Positions 12,801-24,804 are shown, counted from the first letter of the stretch. The stretch is DNA of 64,000 nucleotides from Tribonema minus (GCA_017506865.1 JAFCMP010000412.1:372001-436000), one strand, 5' to 3'. The notes: generated from the sequence alone by a model not told the origin. Numbers and translations: made by a program.

Positions 12801-12979
12801 GGTCCCTCGGCGGCCCGGGCTTGTGGACCTTTGAGAAAATTCTGCAGCCGCTCGGCAACTGGACGTGCTGCAAGCTGATTGGCGCGTACGACTCGTGGAC
12901 GCGCCCCACACGGCAGCACCTCAGCTGGTTCTGGGGGGTGCCCGCGGGCAGCGCGCCGCCGGTAGAGCACAAAAGCTGA
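9854..12979 (+). CDS. NTF2-like (SigF-like) protein, three exons
   Basis: Exons 9854-9936, 11201-11504 and 12764-12979 join in phase (2, then 0) to give 200 residues. The introns are GT-AG, with acceptors TCACAG and CCTCAG. The exon-2 region (HPEVIFYHW, then EIIIEGDKAMVWVDQHV, then LVPSTWW and LPGGRLVVK) reads as an alpha/beta NTF2-type cone. Exon 3 adds HISLYSFIW and FEKILQPLGNW, as in the SigF-like NTF2 proteins of plants and algae. No function beyond the fold is known to me. The short first exon begins MAGSENTDKH and has no targeting signal. Both introns are odd: intron 1 repeats the exon-2 head, and intron 2 holds five extra copies of the exon-2 tail with its donor (separate entries). Without transcripts the first exon is the least certain part. 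Confidence 0.72.
11000..11200 (+). repeat. Upstream echo of the NTF2-like exon 2 head
   Basis: AGTCACTCTGGCGTGCAG at 11064-11081 copies AGTCACTCCGGCGTGCAG at 11199-11216, which spans the acceptor and first codons of exon 2. The sequence before it (TCATGCGCC...CTCTGC...CTTC) is also repeated, so the unit is about 135 bp. In the copy the acceptor dinucleotide is preceded by CA-A rather than C, giving a poorer site. Confidence 0.75.
11505..12400 (+). repeat. Tandem echoes of the NTF2-like exon 2 tail and donor (five extra copies)
   Basis: The last about 65-75 nt of exon 2 plus its GT donor and following intron recur at about 11611-11676, 11779-11853, 11985-12051, 12165-12246 and, strongly decayed, 12300-12352. 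The spacing is 170-200 bp. The first four are followed by GTGTGT, GTGCGT, GTGAGT and GTGCGT. The third also keeps the intron sequence after the donor (GATGGCTGAAATGATGTGGT), as in the original. The first three encode the same peptide as the exon except for I/M/V exchanges. Confidence 0.9.
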
Positions 12980-15900
12980 TGGTGATGCTCAATCTCAGCT
13001 TTGAAGTCTCAGCTTCAACTTGAAGTGGGTGGTCCCCCCGGGCCTCTTCCTCCGCTCCCCGTTCAGCCCACAAGCAAGGAGGGGGGGGGTATGTAGAGGG
13101 GGGATCCAAGGGGGACAATCAGCAGCAGAGGCGGAGTGTGGCGCTGCAGCGCTTGCGTTTTCAGCTTTAAAACTTCAACATGTGGGCTCGGGCCTCGTCC
13201 TGCTCGGGCAGCTTGCACGGCATCAGCCGCGGTACAGCGCGCACAAGGCTGCCCCTTTTGTGCTGATCTTAGAAGGGGGGTGGAGAAAGGGGCCCCGAGA
13301 AACGGATAGCAGGCAGCGCTCAACAGGCAGCTCGCAGACCGCATCAAAAATGGGCGCGGTACATAGAGTGTTGGCATCACATCGCACGGAACCCATGCGC
13401 TGCGGGATGCAGGTACATGTACATGTCAGAGGTGTGTGTTGCAAGTCAGCGCGCTGCTCCGCACCAGTCGGAGCGGGGTGCATGGGCAGCCCCCTGTATT
13501 TGTGCGTACCAGCAACTTCAAGTTGGTCGGTGCGAAATGGCCCTCCACACGCGACTGATTTGTGACACCGCTCAACTGGCATCTCCCGGGCGCGCAGCCT
13601 CGAGTGGTGTTGTGTATAGCCCACGTGTATTTGTGTGCTGACGTGAATGTCACTTCATGAATCTGTTCCATGAATCGGTACATCACATGGTCTCCATGGG
13701 TGCTGATGATCGACCGTGAGCAGGCGCCTGTGTCTTGCTTGTCGCCCTGTTTGCATGTGTAAGTGGCCATTGTTTGCGATAAGCGCGTGATGTAAGTGTC
13801 GTTACAGCTGTGACACTCACTGGATGACAATGCGAATGAGAATGAAGTCCTACGCAGGAAATATGGACATATCTGTCTGCGGGCATGTATGCAGCATACT
13901 GTCTTCAGCATTTCATCAACATGCGGTGTGCACGCTCTACCAAAGCGCAAGCTGCAGCATGTCACAATGCCACTGATGATGCCTGCCTATCTGACAGAAC
14001 CATGGCCAGCTTGCAGGCCTTCTCCACTTTAGTGCAAGGTCACAACATGAAAATCTTCACAATGACAAAGTATGGCATGCACTGAGCACTGGTGTGATCC
14101 TGACTGGTGTACGGCACATCAGCTGCTATGAAAGCGGAGCAGAAGTTGCTGCAAGGCAGTGCCTTTGAGCATCACAGGTTTGCTGTGCGTTGCACTTCTC
14201 ACTGCCATCATGACGGCCGTTTTTGCACCTGTGTGTGCGGTATCGTGCATGAGAACTCAAGGACTATGAACGGCTCTGCAACACACCAAGCGTGTGCCAA
14301 TGTGGCGCCTAAATGTGACTCTCATGCGTTGCATTCCTGGTTTCCCCAACAAATCAACATCGCCACTGCTAGATCTTGCACGAAATTGTGAGCTGTTCCT
14401 GGCGCTTGTAAGTGTGTTTTTTGTGGCGCCCACTACCTGCTTAGGTGGGCCCACTGTCCGCAGTTGCTCATGCTCTCATGGCTCATGCTTTACCTTTACC
14501 GTTTTTTCGCGAGCCGTGATCACATGTCATGGACAGTCTGCTTCAGTGCTTGTGTGCTTGTACTATAGTACTTCATTATACCATAGTAATTGGCCTGCTT
14601 GGTGATAACTTCTTCAATCTGTGTTGCATCTCAATCGAGTTTTCTTCAGATTGCAGCACCATGAGCCAGCCAAATGCGATGCTTGATCTCCGCGATCTGC
14701 AATGCATCATTGTCCTTGGCTACATCAGCTGTTTATTTTTACCTGCTCCAGCTCCAACTCTGCCAGCTTGTCTGCGTGTGCAACCCATGCCGACTGGCCT
14801 TCTGATGCATGTCCAGAAAGGATTCCGATCTACAGGAGTGCAGATGCGGTGGTGCATGACAGTGTCAGTTGGAGAGGGAGTTGGAACGCAAAGCGCACCT
14901 GGTGGTGGCACTGCTGGGGTACAAGTTGAACATGCGTGCTCTAATCACCAGGGCACGCATACATCGCTCCCATGACAACATGGGCTCCTGCACTACAAGT
15001 ACAGTACGACAGCAGGCAGGACAGCCTGCAAAGCTCAGTAGCAGGCGACAGTCAGCTCCGTCGCAGCATTGCACATTTGAGAGCTGCCAGCTGCGAGCGG
15101 TGACAACACAGCCGCAGCAATTGTTCACACAGCAGCAGAGCTACCCTAGCATTTCCTAGCACCTGCAATAGCACCACTCTTGTAACGCGACTCCCGGAGT
15201 TCACCAGCACGACCAGGGGCATGTGTACTGTGGTACGCGGCTCAAAGAGGTGAATGGCGTCAAAAACCTTGACTCTGCTGCTTTGCACCAGCAGCAGCAG
15301 CCAGCACTACTACTCTCACTTACCAAACCATGAAAATTGTACTGAACTTCATTTGCTGACTTCCGCTTGAGGGGCAGAAACGCTATGAGAACATGCAAGA
15401 TATGCAGATCTGATGCCCTTGCAATGAGTGTGCTCACAGCGCATGTGTGAGTCAGCTGACAGCTAGTTTGCCTACATACGCTCCGCAGCTACAGGGCAGC
15501 TACAGTTGGGCCTCCAGGAGGACCTCGTCCGCCGCGGCGCGGCTCCTAAACTTAATGTAGCAGAACCCCCGCTACTGTCCCTACGCGTTTGGTGGCAGCC
15601 TTCAAGTTGTACACCGTGACTTGCTGCGATTCCCATTGCAATCTGCAGCGCGGTTGATAGTGCAGGCCCTAACAGCAACTGCTATCCCGTGATTTGAAAG
15701 GATCATTGCTGATGCTGCGCCCAGATTGAGAATGCTCACGTCCGCATCAACCATGCTGGTCCCTGGGAAGAAAAGTTGTCTGCTCATGCGAACTCATTCG
15801 AGGGCTGAAGTTGAAGTTAAACATGCAATGAGGCGACAATCAAGTGCCAGAGCACGCACAGGCCGTAGCGCTAGCGCACACGCGGGAGCATGCAGCGCAC

Positions 15901-16123
15901 GCATGGACTACCGAAAGCGGGGGGACAGGGATGGGGGGGGGGGGGGGGCGGAAAGGGGGTGTGTGCGCACAACGGAAAGTGACCTAAAGGTGCAAGAGGG
16001 TGCAGTGCTGCTGCAGCGCATACTCAACAGCAGCAGCTCCGGTGCACATGGGGCCAAATGCTGGCGCTGCACGACTATTCTACTCAGAAGGGCGTGCAGC
16101 AGCTGCTGCCAGGGCGTGCCGGT
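12980..16123. other. Intergenic, no supported gene
   Basis: I find no exon chain or recognisable domain. The stretch contains mixed repeats: CTTCAACTTGAAGT at 13012-13025, a G run at 13080-13089, and a C/G-rich block with a 14-G run near 15936-15949. Plus-strand open frames are short and of random composition. It separates the NTF2-like gene from a block of minus-strand coding-like sequence. Confidence 0.5.
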
Positions 16124-16618
16124 TCAAGGTGAAGACAGCTGCTGTGCCTTTGCTGCCCTCCGCGCTGCACTCTTAGCAGCGTCAACGCTCATGACCTTGT
16201 AGGTAACGCCGCCATGCTTGTACTCTTCGAGCTTCTTGCCGTCCGCATCGCACGGCCACCTCACGAGTCTACACCTCTTCGCGGTAATGTCTGATTCACC
16301 ATCATGTTCAGGACACAACAGCACCAGCTGTCCACGCATCAGTTTGAACCCCCCCCCTACGCCCGTGCACGTGCAGGTTGGCTTGCTACCCTTCTTCCAG
16401 GCACCAGTGCACATCCAGCGTATGCTGTCCTTGAATGAGCACTCAAGCAGCAGGTTGCTGTAGTCCATGTCTTGGCTCGTGTCCCTCTGCCCCAGGCGCC
16501 TGGCGCTGTCTGCAGCTTGCTGAGCCTGCCCCGAATGATCCGCGCCCAGACCTGAGATGCACAGTGCAAGTACATCATATCCGTCAATCACGTTCAGATT
16601 TATGTCAGAGGAGATCAC
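16124..16618 (-). CDS. Unrecognised exon-like open frame with Cys/His cluster
   Basis: An open frame of about 164 codons begins directly after a CTAG acceptor-like site and ends in a stop after an Ala/Lys-rich helix (DAAKSAARRAAKAQQ). Its middle has a Cys-rich run (RWMCTGAWKK, PTCTCTG, LLCPEHDGE) that could bind zinc. Amino-acid composition and lack of repeats suggest real coding sequence, probably a last exon, but there is no Met at its start and I do not recognise the family. Other coding-like stretches on the same strand at 18.4-20.0 kb might belong to the same gene or element. Confidence 0.35.
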   Translation of the reverse strand: MISSDINLNVIDGYDVLALCISGLGADHSGQAQQAADSARRLGQRDTSQDMDYSNLLLECSFKDSIRWMCTGAWKKGSKPTCTCTGVGGGFKLMRGQLVLLCPEHDGESDITAKRCRLVRWPCDADGKKLEEYKHGGVTYKVMSVDAAKSAARRAAKAQQLSSP

Positions 16619-18417
16619 CTAGCTGATGAAGATAGAAAGCATGGTCAACAACCTGACTGACCATATCAAGCGCTCACATGCATGCTGGAAACCGTCATGT
16701 GGTTCAATGAGAAGTTGAAGATTGTCACAGGTGCAGTCGCAGCCCTCAGCGGTGCAGCGGTTGGCTGCAGCAACAGTTCGCAGCAGATGCACAGCCCATG
16801 GTCAGTACGGGACTTGAACGTGACAGGTTGAAGTCATCTGGATGCGCGAGGGTGCGGCTTCAGCGGGGACGATGAGCGCGGCGTGCAAAGTCTCAGTGCC
16901 CACACACACCTTCAGCCCCTGGCTGATGACGTGAAAAGGGGCACTTTAACTTCAAGAAGTAGGCACACTGCAATGCCAGGGTTAGAGTTAGGGTCATCCA
17001 TGTGAGACGGCAACCGCAAACGACAACTTCAACTGCTATGCGAGGTCGCGCACGTGCTGGCAGTTGGCTCCTGTCAGCACCCCGCCGTGCGCACAAGCAT
17101 GCCTCAGCGCTTGCTGCAGAGGCGGGGTATGCAAGCAGGTGCTGAGCGCTGCTGCTTTTGCGGGACAAGCCGGCCAGAGGCATGTTGAACTCAACTGTAT
17201 GAGCGTCTAACCCTCTGACCAGCGCATCATCTCACCAGTGGCCCTCCCGTTCTCGCGCCACTTCAAGCACTTGTGGTAGTATTGCTGGCATCTGCAGGCT
17301 GGACTGCAAACAATTGCATCAGTTCAAGCCCGCTGCCGTAGATGAGTTGCGGATGCAAATGCTGATTGGGCACATGGCGTTGTGCGCAGTAAGGCAAGTG
17401 ATTACTTGTGCATGGAAGCCTAGGTTATTAGTTTGCAGTGCCCCTAGCGCGGCGCTGTGATGCGAGCACGCAAGTCAGTCAGCAGCATGCATTCGTGTGC
17501 CGCCGCTGCCGCCCCGTGCCGCTGCGCACTTGATGTTGTCATTGAGGGCTGCTCAACATCTACTGATTAATAAGGGCAACACGCACCTGCACCGCGGGGG
17601 TCGTCCTTGACCTTGTTGGAGTACTTGCCATCGACCCACGCCTGGTGTGCGTCATTGCCTGCACCAGAGGGCAGTGGCATCAGCATGGGCGCAGGCGCAG
17701 TGTGTCACCTCTCTGTACGACTGCAATGCGAGCACGCAAGTCAGTCAGCAGCATGCATTCGTGTGCCGCCGCTGCTGCCCCGCCGCCGTGCCGTCGCCAG
17801 CCGCCGCTGCGCCCAAACACACATCAATTGTATGACAGGCGCCGGTGCGCCAATTGCGCTCCAGCAGCAGCAGCAGCCGCGCGGCAGCTTGTTGACTCAG
17901 GGGTGACGCACCAGAGTTCGCAAACCTGTGAGTCTGCTGACTGATTAAATGGAGAGAAGTCAGCGCCTCCACTGCTGCTGCCGCCGAACCGATCGTGAGA
18001 GGACACTCAAACCTCAACTTCAAATGCGACTGCTACATAACACGAGCGAGGCGGATCGCAGTTGAACTTCAAGTTCAAGTGCAAGCCAGTTAAGGTGTTC
18101 AGCAGAAGGCACGGTCAACTTCAAGCGATGTTGTTCCAAGAGCAGCATTGCTGGCATGTGTGCAGACTCAACTGCACCTGGTCCAGTTGAAGCCCACTGC
18201 AAAAGATCAGTTGGACATGATGTGCTTCAGTTCTGCGACAAGTTACAATAAGATGCCTGCAGCTATACACTCAGTCTGCCAGCACAGACGAACCATGATG
18301 ATCACGCCCGCTGCACAAGTGTCTCCAGCATGCCACAGGTTAACAACACCCACGGGTAGCATGCCTGCGATGCCAACTTTGTCAAGTGTTTACAGAATGT
18401 AACTGTTACAGTCACTT
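16619..18417. other. No clear gene; possible intron or decayed element interior
   Basis: No convincing exon was found. A pair of near-copies is visible: GAGCACGCAAGTCAGTCAGCAGCATGCATTCGTGTGCCGCC at about 17464-17504 recurs at about 17729-17770, a direct repeat about 265 bp apart. CTTCAAGT-type motifs occur at 16950 and 18065-18075. Confidence 0.45.
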
Positions 18418-20022
18418 GTGCGTTCCAGCTCACCTCCAGCGCTTGACGCATTGAACCTCAAGAGCCTCGCCGCCTCAGCCACGGCCTCCACCGACATCCC
18501 AGCAACCCCCTCAGGTGCCCCTGGCAGTCCCAAGTGCTGCAGTAATTTCGCGTCATATTTTGCAAGCCAGCTGAATATGGTTGCTGTAGAGCTGGCGGCA
18601 GCCTCTAGGTGAGGTGCCGCTGCCGCCACAAACGCTGAGAGACCATCGGCGACCTGGCGAGCTGCCAGCAGCCCCATGCCAGCAACGCTGCTGTCTGCGG
18701 ACCTCTTCTTTACAACACCTTCTGTACTGGCGACGTACTGGGTGTGCATGGCACAGCTGATGGGGCACTGCTGGGACAGATGAGGCAGTTGCTGCATGAG
18801 GCTGGGTAGGGCTCTGGGTGCAGCAGGCGTCCCACCCGCCAAGGTGCGTCCCGTCACCGCACGCTGAGCAGCATTGCTGCTGGCATGTACATGTACGATC
18901 TGATAGCCTGCACCACACGTGGCAAAAAGATGATGGCGAGGCAGTGATTATTATAACAGCGCCGCGCTTTCACTGCAACCGTTACAGTAACGGCAGCTTG
19001 AAGTCTCGGTTGGCAGCTTTCATTCTCACGCTGGCTTCATCTGATGATTCACTGTGGTGCCAAGATACCTTCCGATCGTGAAGTCGATAACCGCATTGAT
19101 AATTGGCAGAGCTCAACCAGCACGTGATGAATCAGAACTTCTGTTAAACCCCGGGCAACATGCCGTTTAAGTTTAGGCAGATCATGGTCCACCGTGATGT
19201 GCCATGGCAGACCAAGCATGCATCAGGGCCCGTGGGCAGTAAATTGAAGCTCAATCTGGTGTCATGTCAACTCACCGGCGCAGCGGAGGGCAAACAGGGA
19301 TACCAACAACACACCCTCTGCAGCTTTCCACTCAGGGCTGTCGTGGGCGTGGTCGACGCACTGCCATCTGGCACCTTTGGAGCCCGCCCGTTGTGTGCAT
19401 AATCCGAACACGTTCATGTGCAAGATGCGGTAAGGCTCGCGATGGTCGACACTCAAGACATGCCCCAGGAAGGCCTCGCAGGCATTGGTGACACAAGCTG
19501 TCGTGACCTTCGGGTCACACTCGGATCTGCGATGGACGGCAAGTGAAGCAGCCCAATGACTATGACAGTCGAGTGTTCCTCAATGACATGTGAATGGACG
19601 GTGCCATTGACGCGCACCGAGACAGAAAGCAAGCTCAATGCATGTGAACAAGTTAAGGCATGTCATCACGTACTACTTGGCACATGACACACTTCGCCAC
19701 AGGGGGCGCCTACGCTCAGCTGAGGCTCTGCATGACAGACATACGCTTTCAAATTGTTTGTAAACAAATCGATGATTTCATATCAGCAGAGCACACACCT
19801 GTCAACACAGCCGTGCTGTTGGTTTGGGCACATCAGCAGCCACAGCAGCACCGGCACGTGTCGAGGCACCCCCCTGACCATCTTGCCAAGCCCAGCCTGT
19901 TTGAGTTGGGGCGGTAGGCGGGGGTGGTCAAAGAACGCCGACGCACACTCCTGGACCTTGTTGAAAACCTGCACCTCAATGTCGTCCCAACTCTGACTCA
20001 GAGCCATGCAGCCGAGCGCCAC
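18418..20022 (-). pseudogene. Unrecognised coding remains, minus strand
   Basis: Three stretches look coding on the same strand. About 20022-19810 contains WDDIEVQVFNKVQECASAFF and ends near a GTGTGT donor. About 19630-19268 contains NGTVHSHVIEEHSTVIVIG and SVDHREPYRILHMNVFG and ends at a GTGAG donor. About 18857-18418 is Ala/Leu-rich and helical, with KYDAKLLQHLGLPGAPEG. The peptides are non-repetitive and have a natural composition, so this is probably a spliced gene or a large element gene that is now broken. I recognise no family and do not assign a function. Confidence 0.3.
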
Positions 20023-20869
20023 CTGTTCAAGTTGTCAAGGTGGAGCAAAGTTTTTAAACAGTCATGAATGTGTGGTGCCACAATTGTTTTCTATAGAATT
20101 TTTTTTTGGTTTTAAAAAACAAAACCCAGTGGTGGTTGAAATTCTCCAGGCGAATACTAGTAGTTGTACTTTTATTATAATAGTTGTACTACTTGCGGTG
20201 GTGAATCAGATGTACCCGCCATTATGATACAATATGCATGTGCAACATAATTGACGTGATGGTCAAATAATATTGTCGCAGCGGATGCACTGCAGCCGAG
20301 TCAGACACTCTCGTGGTGTTTTGAAGTGCTGCTGGGTGCATTCTGTCGAATGCAGCATTCTGGTTCATAAAATGATGATGATCGTGACATTGTCACAGTG
20401 GCATCAATTTGAAACTGGAACAACTATAGCGATCATCATGCTGAAACTTTGCAGCATGATGCCATCAGACTGAGTGAGATGGGTTCAAGTTGAACCCATC
20501 TTTTATGCTTGCCAATGGATCACTATTAAAGAAGGTGACGGGTGTTATGGACAGCTGAGAACAGACACTTAGTCTACCAGGCATGACATTCAATGTTGTG
20601 TAGAAACTGTTACAATTTAAACATTTGAACCCTAGTAAGGCCTCTCTGGGCCAGCAGAACTGCGCTGTGCAAGCAGCAGTACACCACCATCACTGTGTCA
20701 CACTGGGCCTTTTAAACTTTGAATGCAAGGCTTACTACTTAGTCTACTAGTAGTAATAGTAGCATATTATCATGACATAATGGCTTCAAGTTGCTGAGTC
20801 CATAAGTACATGTACTTTTTATTAATTCTCGCTCAGGGCGCGAAAAAGCCCAGATGATTGGCATCTAAC
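20023..20869. other. AT-richer gene-free stretch
   Basis: No gene seen. It contains short T and A tracts (20098-20118), an 11-bp inverted repeat at 20478-20500 followed by TTTT, and TACTACTTAGTCTACTAGTAGTA-like palindromic sequence near 20731-20760. It leads into the CTGTATGTC satellite. Confidence 0.5.
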
Positions 20870-21384
20870 TGTGAACTGTATGATATGTATCATACAGTTC
20901 ATGGGCTGTATGTCTCTGTGTGGCAGTCAGTGCATGTGCTGTATGTCATTCAGCGTACATATCATACAGTTCATGTGCTGTATGTCTCTGTATAGAATCA
21001 GTGCATGCGCTGCATGTCTGGTACAGGTGCTGCACGATACAGGCCGTAGGCTGTATGTCCTGTGTGACCTATGATGCATAAGTCACATACAGTTCGTGGT
21101 CTGTATGTCTCTGTGTTTCTGTTGTCCCTGTGTGGCATGTAATGCATCATGGACTGTACGTGTTTCAAGTGCTGTATGTCTGATACATGTCATGGGCTGT
21201 ATGCCCCTGTGTGGCGTGTAATGCATAACTATCATACAGTTCATGGGCTGTATGTCATGTGTGTCAGTCAGTTCATGTGCTGTATGTCATTCACTGCATG
21301 TGCTGTATGTCTCATAGAGTTCATGGGCTGTATGTCCCTGTGTAGCATGCAATGCGTGTGCTGCATGTACGTATGGACTTGTTT
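20870..21384 (+). repeat. CTGTATGTC satellite array, left part
   Basis: Irregular units of about 60-85 bp, built from ATACAGTTCATGGGCTGTATG, TCTCTGTGTGGC and CAGTGCATGTGCTGTATGTC, repeat about seven times. The same repeat resumes at 22037 after a LINE fragment, so the array was once continuous. Confidence 0.85.
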
Positions 21385-22036
21385 GTATTTATAAAGGCCC
21401 AAGGGAGGCCGGGTTGCCTATGCAATCGAAAAGCTTGCGTCAACGCAGCAGCCTAGTCTGCGCTGTGTCCTAGGAGCTTGGATACCGGCGCTGCAACACA
21501 GCCTAGCATTCGCGCTCCGCGTGTGTACGCCATGACGCGACGCCTCCGCCAACTCCCGTGCCAGCGACATGCTCAGCTCAATGAGGATCTGACGCTTAGC
21601 TAACCCGGCCTTGCGTAACACATCTGCCTTCCCCCCCCTCGAGCACAGTGCTGAATGCATTGCCAACTCCTTGACAAAAAGTCTTGTCTGCTTGCCCAGC
21701 CGTCCGTACGACTCCTGCACGAATGGCACAAAAGCCCAAGATGACGTCAAGGTGCCGGTGTGGTGCTTGACCTTCGCGTCCTCCCCCACCCCAGCAGCAT
21801 AGCCGTCCGTGTTCGAGGCATTTGTTTTGCCTGTCAGGTACGAGCTCGCTGTGGGCGCGCGCACACTTGTGTCTAGCACTATTCCCTTGTTACGGTATGC
21901 ACTGCTAAAGTGCAGACACCCTGGGTCAATGACTGTGTCCGCCCGATACCCTGGTACCTTGAAGACGCTAGCATCCTCATTGCGGACAAAAGAGACATGG
22001 TGCTGTCTCAAGATGCGCTGCAGGCACCGTGTACAC
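21385..22036 (-). mobile_element. 5'-truncated LINE with restriction-like endonuclease domain
   Basis: The frame encodes the C-terminal end of a non-LTR retrotransposon. RADTVIDPG followed by GIVLDTSVRAPTASSY has the spacing of the PD-(D/E)XK endonuclease core of R2-like elements. FVPFVQESYGRLG and a helical ELAMHSAL segment follow, which is the usual order in algal and oomycete copies. The reverse transcriptase is absent. Both ends lie in the CTGTATGTC satellite: the 5' truncation point is near 22036 and the 3' tail (TTTATAAATACAAAC on the minus strand) ends near 21385. Typical insertion of an R2-type LINE truncated during target-primed reverse transcription. The coding part is uninterrupted to its stop at 21418. 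Confidence 0.75.
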
Positions 22037-22235
22037 ATCACGCAATTCGTGGGCTGCATGTATCTGGGTAGCATTCAGTACGTGTGCTGTATGTCTCATA
22101 CACTTCATGTGGCTGTATGTCCCTGTGTAGCATGCAATGCATGTGCTGTATGCAATGATTGTATTGTATGTCACCTGCATAGTGTATCACAAAATCATGG
22201 GCTGTATGTCCCTGTGTAGCATACAGTGCAATTGC
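22037..22235 (+). repeat. CTGTATGTC satellite array, right part
   Basis: Continues the units seen at 20870-21384 (GGGCTGCATGTATCTGGGTA, GTGCTGTATGTCTCATACAC, GGCTGTATGTCCCTGTGTAG). It ends near 22235, where unique sequence begins. Confidence 0.8.
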
Positions 22236-22565
22236 TGTCTTGGTGTCTTGGCCTGCCGTCCGCGAGACGTGCATGCTTGCAATGTTGTCATAAAAGGCAG
22301 CACATCACAGGGGAAGACGAGTGTATTGTGTAGATAACCAGACAGTAGCCCCAAGAGTAGGCCTAGAGCAGGCCAATAGTAACCCGAGAGTAGCCCAACT
22401 TGCTATTGTGCTTACGCGGTGCCCGGTTCACCGCCAGACATACACCCGCGGTATCCAGTTCACCGGAACAGCTGCGGGCTGAAACGCAATGTGTTCGAGA
22501 GTGACACCAGTAGGCATGTCAAAGAGGCTGTCTACCCCTCGCGTGTTGAAGTCATTGATGCTCGT

Positions 22566-22883
22566 CTACTTCACAATCTCAGGGTAGAAGTCGTCATCAT
22601 AAGGCGATGCGTCCCCCTTGACGAACCATGGAAGCACACACACATCTCTCCAGCATCCTATGACCTCTCCATTGTGCCTGACGTCCAAATCGAAGTGTCC
22701 CTCCATCCCGTGGAACCCTATGACGATGCAGTGGCAACTTCGTAACGTCTGTTGCTCTGTCCACTGCAAGAAGGCGAGGGCGGCACCCAGTGCTGTCTTT
22801 GCACTTGCAATGATGTCAACCGTGGCCATGTCAACTGTGGCCATGTCCACGACTGTGCTAGTGTCAGAGTCATAATCAGACAT
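22566..22883 (-). CDS. Hypothetical acidic protein, 105 residues
   Basis: The open frame starts with an ATG at 22883. The N-terminus is acidic and repeats the unit DMATV twice (nt about 22813-22850). It continues with an Ala-rich segment, a Cys/His stretch (RSCHCIVIGFHG), an EGHFDLDVRHNG beta-like segment, and an acidic end (DASPYDDDFYPEIVK). No family recognised. It could be an exon, since AG-like sites lie upstream, or part of a mobile element next to the LINE. The 300 bp beyond its stop hold AGTAGCCC/GAGTAGGCC repeats (22340-22400). Confidence 0.3.
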   Translation of the reverse strand: MSDYDSDTSTVVDMATVDMATVDIIASAKTALGAALAFLQWTEQQTLRSCHCIVIGFHGMEGHFDLDVRHNGEVIGCWRDVCVLPWFVKGDASPYDDDFYPEIVK

Positions 22884-24804
22884 GGTCCAGGTTCGTGAGT
22901 ATGGAGTGAGCGAGGGACTGAGACTGCCGCACACAAGATTCGGCAGGGCAATTTAATTTTAGTTTATTTAACAATATACCCCTGCAAACCACAAATCATC
23001 AGGTCAGGTTCAAGTTGAAGGAGACCACGAACCTTTACAACAGATGTCAGGGGCTTCCCCCCAGGGGGGGTGCTTCTGCTGCTCCTTTGGCCTCGCATGT
23101 TTCCATGTTCTCATAAGACATCAGGAGCAGCAACGGCATGAAGTGTATGAAGTGTGTGAGGTTCTCATATTTCAAACGCTTAAGGTCAGTGAGATTCTCA
23201 CATCAGATACAGGCCTGTCTGACCAGGTCGTACACTGAGCAATGTTCTTGTTTTGTAAGGAATCACAACCATGAGACATGTTAAGTCACTAAGTCTCTGA
23301 GGTTCTCATATTTCAGGTGTACGGCGTCAAGCACATGCAGAGGCATGATGAGTGTGCCAGCACAGTCTCACCTCAGCCTACTCTTGTTAACTTCAAATGA
23401 AGATGGCGCAAGCGCAAAGCGTAGCAAGGAAACACATTCTGCATTTAGGTGTGTGTGCGTTGCTGCTACGTGTTGCGCAGTGGTGTGGTGGGAGGCGATG
23501 TCGTGGGCGCCGGAAAGTGGCACTTGTCGGCAATCAAAACATAATGCAAGTAATGTCCTGTCTTTTCAGACAAGTGAATAATTTTGGAAGGTACACATTG
23601 AGCTTGGTTTCCACGCTTCTCTGGCCTTTTTTGTCCCTCACCTGCGGCTTGCCTCTGCCTCTGACACAAAGCCTTGTGTGCATGCGGTTATGATTTGCGT
23701 GTTGAGTTCTGCACTATAATAATTGCATCAGCCTCGGCATTAGCAGCGCCTGTACCAGACTGGCCCAATCAGGCTAGGGCAAGCATGTGTGCAAAACATG
23801 TTGCATCCTGGCAATTGAGAGTGCTGTTTCACATGTCACATTGATACACATGCCAATCCTGAGCACTTTTGTAGAATACGGGGTATACATGTGCCCCCGG
23901 GCTCCTCTGCTTAACATGAGTGCGCCTTAAATTGTGCACTGTACAAGGGTAGCCTGACTGTATGCCGTTAAAAGCCTTTCTGATAATCAGTCGTGCAAAG
24001 GAAGGTTTGAGCAAAGTTCAAGCTTCCCCTAGTCTCATGTGTCTGACCAAACATCAGTAGGATCAGTGAAGCTTGGTGTTTAAGCTTTCCCTATTCAAAT
24101 GTCTCGATCAAATCAGTAGGGTACATGTTGGGTGAGTGGGTTTCAGGTTTCCCCTACTAGTATGTGTAGTACGTGAGTACACATCTTTGTGGCAGCCCTC
24201 CTGTATGATGTTTTGATTTGAAGATCCTGAGTCCGTGAGTCAACAAAGTAGCAAATGACTTCAAACGTGATCACAATACTTAATCTTGCAGAGGTAGACC
24301 ACCTCGCATCATGAGGCTGCACATGGTGAGTACTGATAATAGGGAAGGCTAACGCTCCATCAGGCTGATCTTACCTACAGATTCGAACTTCAACATTGAT
24401 CCACTGTGATTCACAAAAAAAACTAGCGAGCATCATACCTCGCCCACTTAGGGTCAGTCTCTAAAAACAGCTTTTTACGATCAGCACAGGCTCAGGAGCT
24501 TCAATGACTTCATAAAACTTTCAGACTTCAACTTTGTAGCTAGGGTGCATAAGGCGAGTACTCATGTTGGGGAAGCTTGAACCTCTCTCAGCCCGATCTT
24601 ATCCTGATATTTGCCATTCCTGGTAGAGTTTTAAAGATGACTGCATATACCAGGCACATTGCCAAACAACGGCAACTGTTACAGAAGGCAGAACACCAGA
24701 ACACCCTTGCCTCTTCAAAGTATGTGGGGACTCTTCAAGTTGTATTAAAACCTTCCTACTACACACAGCATGAAGCAATTGTGCATCAGGAACTTACACT
24801 CTGA
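22884..24804. other. Gene-free, AT-richer stretch
   Basis: No gene supported. The motif GAGGTTCTCATATTTCA occurs at about 23157-23174 and 23299-23316, and close relatives occur at the 28.1- and 29.3-kb inverted repeats. Two or three near-copies of a block around AGTAGGATCAGTGAAGCTT and AAGCTTTCCCTA lie at about 24020-24160. Confidence 0.5.
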
